DNA of 15,770 bases from JAWPNA01 sp045402695 (GCA_045402695.1 JAWPNA010000202.1:1-15770), one strand, 5' to 3'; positions 1-7,330 are shown, counted from the first letter of the stretch. Notes: generated by a model from the sequence alone, not told the origin. Numbers and translations are program-made.

Positions 1-276
1 CTTCGCTTGGCCGAGGCGCTGCACAAGGCGGGGCGGCTTCACGAGGCTCTCGAGGTGGCCGAGCAGGTGATCCGGCAGTCGGGCGACGCCGACGCCGTCA
101 CTCTGGGCGACGCTCATTACGGCGCGGCGCTTCTCTATCGCGATCTGGGCGAGCCGGGTCCGATGCGCGCGCACTTGCGCGAGACGCTCCGGCTCAACCC
201 CACCCACCCGCGCTCCGCATGGATTCAGATTCAGATCGCGGCGCCGGACCAGGACGAACACCCCAAGGAGGACTGA
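1..276 (+). CDS. TPR-repeat protein, C-terminal part (5' end outside window)
   Basis: The frame is open from the first base, so this is the last 91 residues of a longer protein. It shows two TPR-like helix pairs: one around LAEALHKAGRLHEALEVAEQ, and a second with GDAHYGAALLYRDLG followed by LRETLRLNPTHP, the usual Leu-Asn-Pro end of a TPR unit. The tail is acidic and polar. TPR domains act as protein-protein scaffolds; no partner is visible. The stop is 2 bp before the ATG of the next gene, so the two are probably co-transcribed. The downstream neighbour is a membrane glycosyltransferase, and a related glycosyltransferase at 1699-3420 carries its TPR repeats fused to its own C-terminus. The missing upstream part could therefore also be a membrane glycosyltransferase; this is inference. 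Confidence 0.75.
   Translation, partial: LRLAEALHKAGRLHEALEVAEQVIRQSGDADAVTLGDAHYGAALLYRDLGEPGPMRAHLRETLRLNPTHPRSAWIQIQIAAPDQDEHPKED
265..271 (+). promoter_or_regulatory. Ribosome binding site fixing the start of the glycosyltransferase at 279
   Basis: A full AAGGAGG lies 7 nt before the ATG at 279. The same frame is open back to an ATG at 219, but that start has no such site and would overlap the TPR gene by 58 bp. The site supports 279. Confidence 0.8.
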
Positions 277-278
277 TC

Positions 279-1685
279 ATGGGCCAGCGAACTCAGGACT
301 TCTTCGAGGATCCCATCATTTACCAGCCTCCCCCGGCGCTCGCCTCCTGGGGGCGCGTCTTCGCGTGGTGCGTCTTCTGCTTCGCGCTGCTGGTGCGCCT
401 CACCTTCCTCAAGCAGCTCCAGGACTCTTCTCTGTGGGACGAGCTGCGTGCCGGCCTGCTTTACGACCGCGACTGGGCCCTGCGCATCGCGGCGGGCGAC
501 TGGATCGGCACGGGGGCGTTCGAGCGGGGCCCATTGTACAGCTACGTCCTCGCCTTCTTTTTCAAGCTGTTCGGCCCCGACCTGCTGGCGCCTCGCCTCG
601 CGCAGGCCGTCATCGGCGCGGCCTCCTGCGTCCTGATCTACCTCACCGGGCGCGCCGTCTTTTCGCCCTTAGCTGGGCTCGCCGCGGGCGTGATGGCCGC
701 CGTCTACGGTCCGTTTCTCCTCGCCGACGGCATGATCTCCAAGGAGGTCCTCGCCGTCTTCTTTCTTTCGGCCATGACCTGGCAGATCGTCGAGGGGAAC
801 GGATCGCAGAGGGGCCTTCTGGGCACGGCGGGGATCTGCCTCGGCCTCGGCGCACTCGTGCGCGAGGATCTGATCCTGCTCGCGCCGGCGGTGGCGTTCT
901 GGCTGCTGATCGATCCGTGGCTGGGGCAGTGGGTCCAGTGGCACCGGCTCGGGGAGGGGATCGGGCGCGTCATGACCTTCCTTTTCTGCATCGCGCTGGT
1001 CATCGCCCCCGTGGCGGCCCGCAACTTCCACGTCTCCGGAGAGATCGTGCCCCTCACGACCTCGTGCGGCGCCGAGTTCTACACCGGGAACAACGCGGAG
1101 GCGGACGGATATGATTCGCCTCCCGCCTTCGCGGGCCCCGCGCTGCCCGGCGGGGGCGAGGAGTTCCGCATCGAGGCGGCTCGCAGGATGGGAAAGCCGG
1201 CGGGCTCGGTCACGCACGCAGCGGCCTCGATTTACTGGGCCAGACAGGGGCTCGACTGGGTCGCCACCCACCCGCGCGACTACCTGGGGCTGGTCGGACG
1301 CAAGCTGCTGATCTTCTGGAACCGTCGCGATCTGCCCGGCGATGACGCATTCACGCGACACAAGGAGCTGCTTCCGATCTTGAGGATGCCCCTGCCGGCC
1401 TTCGGCCTTCTCGTTCCGCTGGCCGCGGCCGGAGTGTTTCTCTCCGCGCGGCGGTGGCGCGACCTGTTGCTGCTCTACATGATCGCGGGCGGTTGCATGG
1501 CATCGGCGCTCGTCTTGTTCAACCTCCCGCAGCACCGGCTCGCCGCGGCGCCGGCGCTGATGGTGCTGGCCGGGATCGGCATCGTGGAATTCGCGATCAG
1601 CCTGGCCAGGCGCAGGTTTGCCGTGGCCGCGATCGCCGGCGCCCTCGCGATCGTGGTGTTCTTGATCACGGGCCTTGACGTGTAA
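279..1685 (+). CDS. Polytopic membrane glycosyltransferase, GT39/ArnT-PMT-like
   Basis: A 468-residue integral membrane protein with about 10-12 hydrophobic segments, the first near residues 27-44 and the last two at the C-terminus. The family (GT-C fold, PMT/ArnT-like) moves a sugar from a polyprenyl-phosphate donor onto lipid, glycan or protein on the outer face of the membrane. After the first segment come acidic residues D54/E55 and Y62-D63, then GDW (73-75) and GPLY (84-87). These line up with FWD, IYD, GDW and PPLY in the gene at 1699-3420, so the two are paralogues; D54 or D63 would be the catalytic acid. The gene follows a TPR gene by 2 bp and ends 13 bp from the stop of the opposing operon. 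Donor and acceptor cannot be read from the sequence. Family confidence is good, exact function low. Confidence 0.82.
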   Translation: MGQRTQDFFEDPIIYQPPPALASWGRVFAWCVFCFALLVRLTFLKQLQDSSLWDELRAGLLYDRDWALRIAAGDWIGTGAFERGPLYSYVLAFFFKLFGPDLLAPRLAQAVIGAASCVLIYLTGRAVFSPLAGLAAGVMAAVYGPFLLADGMISKEVLAVFFLSAMTWQIVEGNGSQRGLLGTAGICLGLGALVREDLILLAPAVAFWLLIDPWLGQWVQWHRLGEGIGRVMTFLFCIALVIAPVAARNFHVSGEIVPLTTSCGAEFYTGNNAEADGYDSPPAFAGPALPGGGEEFRIEAARRMGKPAGSVTHAAASIYWARQGLDWVATHPRDYLGLVGRKLLIFWNRRDLPGDDAFTRHKELLPILRMPLPAFGLLVPLAAAGVFLSARRWRDLLLLYMIAGGCMASALVLFNLPQHRLAAAPALMVLAGIGIVEFAISLARRRFAVAAIAGALAIVVFLITGLDV

Positions 1686-1698
1686 CAGGGCTGCGGAG

Positions 1699-3420
1699 TC
1701 AGGGCGTCGCGCCCAGCGACTCGAGCTTCTTGCGCGCGGCCGCGAGGCCGGTGTTGTACTTCAGCGCCTCGCGGTAAGCCTGGATCGCGTCGTCTCGCCG
1801 CCCCATCGCGCTCAGCGTGTTTCCCATGTTGTACCAGGCCCGCCAGTTGCTGTGGTCGCCCACGAGAGCGCGGTTGTACTCCGCCACCGCATCGTCGTAC
1901 CGCTGCTTGGCGAGGTACTTGTTGCCGGCGTTGTAATGCACGTTGGCTTCCTGGATCTTGTGGCTAAAGTCGACCTGGGGGTGGAAGATCAGGAACAGCA
2001 CCGCCGCGATCGCCGCATAGATCCACGCGGCGGTCCGCCGCGACGACACGGGGCTTCTCAGGCCGCTCCAGATCCGCTCGGCCGCCGCGCCGGCGAACAG
2101 CAGCAGATACGGCGCCGAAGGCATCCGGTAGCGCGATGAGACGTAAAACATCATGACGACCAGGAAGTTGGAAACCACGAACAGCACGAGCAGGCGGGCC
2201 GGCGCGCGAAACCCTTCCTCGTGCTGCATCAGGATGCCGGCGATGGCGAGCCCCGAGATCGCCGAGAAGGCGAGAAACGCGAGCCACAGGCTCTTCACCG
2301 TTTCGCGCTCCACTCGGATGATGTACTCGGTGGAGTACTCGTACGACCCCAGAAACCTCAGCAGCTTCCTGCACTCCAGCACGATGAACCTGCCGGGGTT
2401 GTCCAGGATCCAGGCCAGCCCCCGGTTGAACCAGTACCGCGTCACCTCGGACCTCCTCATGGTGCGGCCCGTGGCCTTTTCGGCGAGCGTCTTCTCCTCC
2501 TGCGCCTGCGTCTCGGGGTTGCCCGAGAAACCCTCGTGCGACAGGAACACGTACAGCCCCTGGGCGCGCTCGTTGTTGGACTGGAAGAACGTGATGCCCG
2601 CCTGCGACGAGATCAGGTTCGACAGGCTCCAGTCCTCGGCCACCACCCAGTTGCGCAGCGTGACCGGAGCGATCGCGATGATGACGAACGCGGCGAACAC
2701 CGAGAGCGCGAACCAGGGCTGCCGGCCGGCCAGCGCGTACTGATCGATCACCACCGGGGGCTTCCTGACGTCCTTGCCCCGGGTCACGTCGTATACCCAC
2801 CATCCCGCGAAGGGCGCGAACAGCAGCGTCTCCGGCCGCGCCAGCGCCGTGGCGCCGAGCAGCGCGCCGCACGCCGCCCAGAGGGTGAGCGTCTGGCGCT
2901 CTCCCGCCAGAAGGAGCACCCTCATGAGACACAGCCCCAGCGTCAGGGCGAGCGTCGTGCTCATCAGCTTCGACTCGGTGAACATGAGGGAGCCGTACAG
3001 GGTCGTGAGGGCGGCGGAGATGGCTGCTGTGCGCCGGCCGAACACCTTCTTCCCGATGCTGTAGATCAGGTAGATGTCGGCCAGCCCCATCAACGACTGG
3101 ATGGCGTAGACAACCGGGTAGCCGTGGCCGAAAAGGCGGTAGATGACGGCGAGGAAGTACGGATACAGCGGCGGCAGGGTGTACACCTCCTGGCCTGACA
3201 GCCAGTCGCCCGCCGCGAGACGCTGCGCCCACTTGTCGTAGATCTCGGCGTCCAGCAGCATCGCGTCCCAGAAGACCGAGTGGGCTCGATAGTCCATCAG
3301 GTAGATGACGCGCGTGCCGGCGGCCGCGGCCAGGATGATCCAGAGGAACGTGCGCGACTCCGGTTGCTCCGGCGGGGCCTCCGTCGTCTGCTGCTCCGTC
3401 CGCGTGGGCGCGGGCTTCAT
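1699..3420 (-). CDS. Membrane glycosyltransferase (GT39-like) with fused C-terminal TPR domain
   Basis: A 573-residue protein. A Pro/Thr/Glu-rich N-terminal tail of about 22 residues precedes the first membrane segment. The first external loop carries FWD (50-52), LDAEIYD (56-62, probable catalytic Asp), GDW (71-73) and PPLY (83-86), all typical of the PMT/ArnT-like GT-C fold. About ten further hydrophobic stretches follow up to about residue 480. The last 85-90 residues form two TPR units (for example NAGNKYLAKQRYDDAVAEYN and WYNMGNTLSAMGRRDDAIQA). In this fold the C-terminus usually faces the periplasm, so the TPRs would be external and could bind an acceptor or partner; that is inference. 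It starts 4 bp after the stop of the gene at 3425-5089, with only a weak GGGGGA site 8 nt before the ATG. Third gene of the leftward operon. Confidence 0.85.
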   Translation of the reverse strand: MKPAPTRTEQQTTEAPPEQPESRTFLWIILAAAAGTRVIYLMDYRAHSVFWDAMLLDAEIYDKWAQRLAAGDWLSGQEVYTLPPLYPYFLAVIYRLFGHGYPVVYAIQSLMGLADIYLIYSIGKKVFGRRTAAISAALTTLYGSLMFTESKLMSTTLALTLGLCLMRVLLLAGERQTLTLWAACGALLGATALARPETLLFAPFAGWWVYDVTRGKDVRKPPVVIDQYALAGRQPWFALSVFAAFVIIAIAPVTLRNWVVAEDWSLSNLISSQAGITFFQSNNERAQGLYVFLSHEGFSGNPETQAQEEKTLAEKATGRTMRRSEVTRYWFNRGLAWILDNPGRFIVLECRKLLRFLGSYEYSTEYIIRVERETVKSLWLAFLAFSAISGLAIAGILMQHEEGFRAPARLLVLFVVSNFLVVMMFYVSSRYRMPSAPYLLLFAGAAAERIWSGLRSPVSSRRTAAWIYAAIAAVLFLIFHPQVDFSHKIQEANVHYNAGNKYLAKQRYDDAVAEYNRALVGDHSNWRAWYNMGNTLSAMGRRDDAIQAYREALKYNTGLAAARKKLESLGATP

Positions 3421-3424
3421 CGGC

Positions 3425-5089
3425 TCAATCCCCCGCGGCCCCGGGCTTCGGCTTCCAGTCCGGCGGGCGCGCGACGTTGTACACGAAGATCGACCCCCCG
3501 ATGCGCGCCTCCGGCTCTTTGCTCCACAGGAACCGGTATCGATCCTTCGGATCCGAGTAGACGCCCTTCAGGTTGGTCGCCGAGACGGCAATGTAGCCTC
3601 CTTCGAAGTCCGGCGTGCTCTTCACTCCGTAGTACTTCAGGCAGCCGCGCCCGAAGTAGTCCACGTAGATCGTCTCGATCCGATGCTCCCGGATGTAGAG
3701 GCCCAGCCCTTTGAGATCTTGTCCCCAGTCGAGGTTCGAGTCGAGCAACACCTCCGCGCCGCCGCGGGGGCCGCCCACCGTCAGGTTGAAGAAGGTCAGG
3801 TAGTCGGGGTAAAGCCAGGCCGCGGCACCTGCCTGCCACGCGAGGGCTGCCCCCAGCATCCACGCGCGCAGCGGCAGGCGCGTGGCCACCCCCCCCACAC
3901 TCCCCATGACGCACAGAAACGGGTAGATCGGCAGGATGTACCTCAAACCGATGTTCTTGAGGTTGGCCGAGAAAGTGAAGGCGGAGAGGATGACGATCAC
4001 CGGCACGAGCGGCAGGAGCGTGTCGGCCGGGCGGAGCTTCCTGTTTCCTTGGGCCTCCTTGAGCTTCAGCACGCGCGCGCCGGCCAGCAGGCCCACGGCC
4101 GCCATCAACAGGAGCGGCAGAGGTGTCTTCACGGCCAGTGCCACCAGGTAGTAGTGGCGCCATCCTGTCATCGAGTGCTGTCCCATCAGGTACGACCACC
4201 AGCGCTGGCCCCCGGCCTCCGCGTGGTCGAAGCCGCGGACGTACTCCCGCGGCAGGGGCAGTGGGAGCGCGCCCAAGGCTCCTGATGCGTAGCCGCGGAA
4301 CTGCTGGCTCTCGGGCGTGAAGCTCTTGAGCGTCGAGAAGGTGCCGCCGAAGCCGTACCCGAGGTTCAGCACCAGCAGGCCGATCCCGATGACGACAGCC
4401 AGGGACTTGAAGAGCCGGCCCCACCGCCCCGAGCCCTCGAGGTGGATCACGAGGGCCCCGCCCACAACCAGAATCGGGACCAGCAGCACCGCCGTGAACT
4501 TCGTCAGCAGCGCCAGGCCGAACATTGCGCCCGTTCCCAGCAGCCAATGGCCAGACTTGCCGCGCAGATGGGTCACGAAGGCGGTGAAGGTGAAGAAGGT
4601 GAAGGCGGTGATTCCGAGATCAGTGGTCACGAGCGACGAGTGAGCCAGCATGTTCGGCTCGAAGGCGAGCAGCCCCAACGTCACCAAGCCTGCCGTCTCA
4701 CCCAGAGCGGCGGCCGCGCTGCGGTACACGGCCCACCCCAGCAGCACGGCCAGCAACGTGATCGGAAGACGCGCCGCCCTCAGGATCGTGTCGCCGTCGT
4801 TGACGTGGTAGACGAACTCGTGCGAGACGGCCCACTCGTCCACCTCGCGCTTCATTTCGGTCCTGGGCGGCTTGACGTCCATCATCAGGAGGGGCACCGC
4901 CGCCAGCATCTTCATCAACGGGGGGTGTTCGTGGTTGGTCGCGTAGTCCCCGGACGTGAGGATGCGCCAGCCGGAGAAGATGTGCACCGACTCGTCGTAG
5001 GTGGCCGACTTGCCCGAGGCGGCCGTCACGGCCAGCAGGAAGAAGACGATCAGCAGCACCGGGGCGGCGTAGGGGTACAGCTTCTTCAT
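3425..5089 (-). CDS. Membrane glycosyltransferase, GT39/PMT-2-like
   Basis: A 554-residue polytopic protein. After the first membrane segment (about 8-24) comes TYDE (30-33) with the probable catalytic D32, then HEHPPL (53-58), and later VTTD with D157 at the start of a membrane helix. This set is typical of dolichyl-phosphate-mannose/ArnT-like transferases. A soluble C-terminal region begins near residue 440 with SNLDWGQDLK (451-460), a motif I associate with many bacterial family 39-like proteins. The start is set by an ATGA overlap with the AlaX-type gene upstream. An in-frame extension to 5632 is open, but it only reads through that gene in another frame. No purine-rich ribosome site precedes this ATG, so translation probably depends on coupling to the upstream gene. 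Sugar and acceptor are unknown. Confidence 0.87.
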   Translation of the reverse strand: MKKLYPYAAPVLLIVFFLLAVTAASGKSATYDESVHIFSGWRILTSGDYATNHEHPPLMKMLAAVPLLMMDVKPPRTEMKREVDEWAVSHEFVYHVNDGDTILRAARLPITLLAVLLGWAVYRSAAAALGETAGLVTLGLLAFEPNMLAHSSLVTTDLGITAFTFFTFTAFVTHLRGKSGHWLLGTGAMFGLALLTKFTAVLLVPILVVGGALVIHLEGSGRWGRLFKSLAVVIGIGLLVLNLGYGFGGTFSTLKSFTPESQQFRGYASGALGALPLPLPREYVRGFDHAEAGGQRWWSYLMGQHSMTGWRHYYLVALAVKTPLPLLLMAAVGLLAGARVLKLKEAQGNRKLRPADTLLPLVPVIVILSAFTFSANLKNIGLRYILPIYPFLCVMGSVGGVATRLPLRAWMLGAALAWQAGAAAWLYPDYLTFFNLTVGGPRGGAEVLLDSNLDWGQDLKGLGLYIREHRIETIYVDYFGRGCLKYYGVKSTPDFEGGYIAVSATNLKGVYSDPKDRYRFLWSKEPEARIGGSIFVYNVARPPDWKPKPGAAGD

Positions 5090-6351
5090 GACGTGAGGCG
5101 GGACGAGAGGAGGATGAAAACTTCCTCCAGCGCCGCCTCGGCTTGATGCGCGGGGATGCCGCCGCCCCGCGCGAGCGTGGCCCCGCCGCCACCTTTGCCG
5201 CCGCGCGCGCGGCAGACCATGGCGACGAGATCCCCCATCTTCAGATCGGCGGGCGTACCCTGCTCCGATCGCGCGAAGATCAGGCTGGCCTTGCCGGAGG
5301 CCTCGTCGGTTGCGGCGAGCAGCGCCAGCCGGGCCCCCGACGATGTGTACTTCTGCGCCAGCAGTTGCAGGTCCTCGATGGGCCGGCCGGGGAACACCTC
5401 CACGATCGCGCGCAGGGATCCCGCGAGCCGCGCCGACGCGTCGCGCGCGACGGCCTCGGCCCCCACGAGCGCCTCGTTGAGGGTCTTCGCCATCCGCCGC
5501 GCGTCGGCAAGCTGCTCCTGCAGCCGCGCGATGGCCCCGGGCAGCTCGGCGGGCTGCGCCGACAGCTTCACGACGCATGCGTCCACCGCCGAACCCAGAC
5601 CGGCCAGCGCCCTCACGACGCGGCCGCCGCACAGGAAACTCACCCGCGTGCCCCCCTTGAACCTCTCGAAGGAGCGGATCGCGACGGCCCCCACTTCACC
5701 ACTCCGCCGCACGTGCGTGCCCCCGCAGGGCGTCTCGTCGAACCCGCCGATCCTGATGACGCGGATCGGATCTCCCGGCTTGAGGGCCAGCTCGCGCGCG
5801 AGGTTCAGGTCGGCCGCGAGCCGCGGCGCGTCCCCTGGCGGGAGCTGCTCGATGGCGACCGGCTCATCCCCGAAGATCACCTCGTTGCCTCGGGCTTCCG
5901 TCTCGCGGATGAGCTCCTCGCTCGGGTCCGCCAGCTCGACGTCGATCGTGCAGGTCGCGTCGCCGAGATGAAACGAGCGCGTGGCGGCTCCTGCCGCCTC
6001 CACGAAGGCGCGAGAGAGGATGTGCTGTCCCGTGTGCTGCTGCATGTGATCGAATCGGCGGCGCCAGTTGACGCACCCTTCGATCTGCCCGGAAGGCGTC
6101 TCGCCCTGCCCGCCTGTCTCCCCACCCATCTTGACGATGTGGACGATCCGCCCGTCGCCTTCCTCCCGGACGTCCACAACCGACAGCCCGCCGAGCGTGC
6201 CGGTGTCGTGGGGCTGCCCCCCTCCCGTCGGATAGAAGGCTGTGCGGTCCAGCTCGAGCGAGAGCAGTCCCTCGGGCCCGGCCCTGGCCGCGACGACGCG
6301 GGCGGTGAAGGAGGTCAGGTAGGAGTCATCGCGGTAGAGTCGCGTGGGCAT
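5086..6351 (-). CDS. Alanyl-tRNA editing protein, AlaX family with DHHA1-like C-terminal domain
   Basis: A 421-residue homologue of the AlaRS editing half. Known members hydrolyse Ser-tRNA(Ala) or Gly-tRNA(Ala), which prevents mistranslation. Visible motifs are FYPTGGGQ (39-46), the zinc-site motif HTGQH (H106 and H110) and CGGTH (C209 and H213). After a helical linker (about 255-320) comes a C-terminal domain with the glycine-rich stretch RARGGKGGGG (about 378-387), matching the DHHA1/C-Ala domain of AlaRS. No catalytic aminoacylation domain is present, so this is the free-standing long (AlaX-L-like) form and not alaS. It is the first gene of the leftward operon and overlaps the next gene by 4 bp. 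There is no ribosome site; the ATG lies 5 nt after a -10 box, suggesting a leaderless mRNA. Confidence 0.9.
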   Translation of the reverse strand: MPTRLYRDDSYLTSFTARVVAARAGPEGLLSLELDRTAFYPTGGGQPHDTGTLGGLSVVDVREEGDGRIVHIVKMGGETGGQGETPSGQIEGCVNWRRRFDHMQQHTGQHILSRAFVEAAGAATRSFHLGDATCTIDVELADPSEELIRETEARGNEVIFGDEPVAIEQLPPGDAPRLAADLNLARELALKPGDPIRVIRIGGFDETPCGGTHVRRSGEVGAVAIRSFERFKGGTRVSFLCGGRVVRALAGLGSAVDACVVKLSAQPAELPGAIARLQEQLADARRMAKTLNEALVGAEAVARDASARLAGSLRAIVEVFPGRPIEDLQLLAQKYTSSGARLALLAATDEASGKASLIFARSEQGTPADLKMGDLVAMVCRARGGKGGGGATLARGGGIPAHQAEAALEEVFILLSSRLTS

Positions 6352-6356
6352 GCGCT

Positions 6357-6365
6357 CTTATAGCA
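6357..6365 (-). promoter_or_regulatory. Extended -10 promoter for the AlaX-glycosyltransferase operon
   Basis: On the minus strand, TGCTATAAG fits the extended -10 pattern TGn-TATAAT with one mismatch. The -10 box (6362-6357) is followed by 5 nt and then the ATG at 6351, so transcription starting 6 nt after the box would begin on the A of the start codon. I see no good -35 box, which extended -10 promoters tolerate. No Shine-Dalgarno sequence precedes the ATG, consistent with leaderless translation. This is a prediction from sequence only. Confidence 0.5.
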
Positions 6366-6414
6366 CGCAGGGGGGTGAAATGCACCTGCACGGCGCCGCG
6401 CGATCGTGCGGCGG

Positions 6415-6425
6415 ATTCTAAGAAT
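6415..6425. repeat. Small dyad, possible operator
   Basis: ATTCT-A-AGAAT forms perfect 5-bp arms around one central base, 64 bp upstream of the AlaX start, in a locally AT-richer spot. It could be a regulator site, but short dyads also occur by chance. Confidence 0.3.
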
Positions 6426-6559
6426 GGATCGTCCTGCGTCGTTTCCTCTGTGACCACTCCGTTGGACGGGATCGCAGGCACTGATTCCTGGGGGTGACAA
6501 GGGCCCGGTTGCACCGCCGAGCGGTAAGACGCTCATGCCAAAGAGCTTCTCGTCCTCGG

Positions 6560-6573
6560 CCGCCGTACGGCGG
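6560..6573. repeat. Perfect 14-bp palindrome
   Basis: CCGCCGTACGGCGG equals its own reverse complement. It lies 95 bp before the start of the small secreted-protein gene. It could be an operator or a short hairpin; no following T-run makes it a terminator. In GC-rich DNA such palindromes are not rare. Confidence 0.35.
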
Positions 6574-6653
6574 ACCCATGCCGCGATGGCACGCCATGTG
6601 CAGAAGGATGCCGTGGAGGCGGTCCACAGGAAGGTGGACGACGCCGGACCGGG

Positions 6654-6660
6654 AAGGAGG
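6654..6660 (+). promoter_or_regulatory. Ribosome binding site of the small secreted protein
   Basis: AAGGAGG lies 8 nt before the ATG at 6669 and only 5 nt before an in-frame GTG at 6666. The spacing and the codon favour the ATG. Confidence 0.75.
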
Positions 6661-6668
6661 TCATCGTG

Positions 6669-7085
6669 ATGCTCACAACGTGGACGAAAGCGGCTCTTGC
6701 GGCAGGGCTCCTGACTCTCGCTCCGGCCGTGCCCTTGATCTCGGGAAGCGGGTCGGATGTTTACGCGCACACGTACGTGAGCGGCAGCGTGGTGATCGGC
6801 GGTCCCGCGGCGGTCTTCGGTTTCTCGTACGGAGATCCATACGCGGTGGCGCATGTCCACTACTCTCCGGTTCACTGCTCCGTGGGTCCTCTTTATTACT
6901 ACCCCGCGTACGGGGTGTACGGACACTATCATCCGACGTACAGCTACCAGAGGTACGCGGCGCCGGTCTACTATCGGCCGCATCCCGGGTATCACCCCGG
7001 TCCGTATCACTACGGCCCGCCACACTACGGGCCGCCTCCGGGTCAGTATCGCAGGGTCCGCGGGCACGGTTACTACCGCCACTGA
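6669..7085 (+). CDS. Small secreted His/Tyr/Pro/Gly-rich protein, function unknown
   Basis: A 138-residue protein. The N-terminus (TKAALAAGLLTLAPAVPLIS) looks like a signal peptide, with a plausible cleavage after VYA just before HTYVSG. The last 77 residues are low in complexity: 11 His and 19 Tyr among many Pro and Gly, with repeated pieces such as YHP, PHYG and HYG, and one Cys. There is no catalytic motif and I do not recognise a named family. Such compositions can bind metal ions or form flexible or adhesive surface material, but this is inference. It has a strong ribosome site, stands alone, and is followed by stem-loops that probably end its transcript. The signal peptide, ribosome site and position between clear gene boundaries support it as real. 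Confidence 0.72.
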   Translation: MLTTWTKAALAAGLLTLAPAVPLISGSGSDVYAHTYVSGSVVIGGPAAVFGFSYGDPYAVAHVHYSPVHCSVGPLYYYPAYGVYGHYHPTYSYQRYAAPVYYRPHPGYHPGPYHYGPPHYGPPPGQYRRVRGHGYYRH

Positions 7086-7123
7086 AGGAGACGGCGCAGG
7101 GCGCACTCATACATCGTGAATCT

Positions 7124-7187
7124 TGGGAGATGCCGCGTTCTACTCTCCTACGGTCCCCCCGAAGGATCCCCCCCGCGGCATCTCCCA
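7124..7187. repeat. 14-bp perfect inverted repeat, 36-bp spacer
   Basis: TGGGAGATGCCGCG (7124-7137) and its exact reverse complement (7174-7187) flank a C-rich spacer. It starts 39 bp after the stop of the small secreted-protein gene. It could be a transcript-stabilising or attenuating stem-loop, a REP-like or MITE-like element, or part of a two-stage terminator. No T-run follows the second arm. Confidence 0.65.
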
Positions 7188-7246
7188 GCCCCATCTGAAC
7201 TGAGGCGCAGGAGAGAACGGGCGACTCTCGACAGCGCCGCGAGCAC

Positions 7247-7330
7247 GGGGCCCGGGAGAACGGCCTCCCCCAGAGTTCGGGTCTCACCCCAACTCCCCCC
7301 AAGGCCGCCTCCCGGGCCCCTTCCTTTTCT
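7247..7330 (+). terminator. Compound hairpin with T-rich tail, probable terminator
   Basis: The outer stem GGGGCCCGGGAG (7247-7258) pairs perfectly with 7309-7320. After a small internal loop, CGGCCT (7261-7266) pairs with 7302-7307. A symmetric CCCCCA/CCCCCA loop follows, then GAGTT (7273-7277) pairs with 7291-7295 and GGGT (7279-7282) with 7286-7289, closed by a 3-nt loop. In all, 27 base pairs span 74 nt. TTCCTTTTCT (7321-7330) comes directly after, as expected for an intrinsic terminator on the plus strand, ending the small secreted-protein transcript before the permease promoter. The stem is much longer and more elaborate than most terminators, so a structured RNA is an alternative. Confidence 0.6.

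Larger units (their letters stand above)
6352..6668. other. Divergent intergenic region, 317 bp
   Basis: This lies between the leftward AlaX operon and the rightward small secreted-protein gene. It holds the extended -10 promoter at its left edge, an 11-bp dyad ATTCTAAGAAT (6415-6425), a perfect 14-bp palindrome CCGCCGTACGGCGG (6560-6573), and the ribosome site of the next gene at its right edge. Open frames across it look like GC-driven noise. I could not find a convincing promoter for the rightward gene. Confidence 0.6.

Noticed and set aside
219..278. Upstream ATG at 219 as start of the first glycosyltransferase
   Set aside because: It overlaps the TPR gene and lacks a ribosome site, whereas 279 has AAGGAGG at 7 nt.
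1640..1672. CGATCGC/GCGATCG stem near the end of the first glycosyltransferase as terminator
   Set aside because: It is inside the coding sequence, only 7 bp long and without a T-run.
5090..5632. 181-residue N-terminal extension of the glycosyltransferase at 3425-5089
   Set aside because: It only reads through the AlaX gene in another frame; the ATG at 5089 begins a normal first membrane segment and overlaps the upstream stop as ATGA.
6315..7106. Minus-strand frame of 263 codons across the small secreted-protein gene
   Set aside because: Val/Arg-rich antisense shadow; the opposite frame has a signal peptide and a strong ribosome site.
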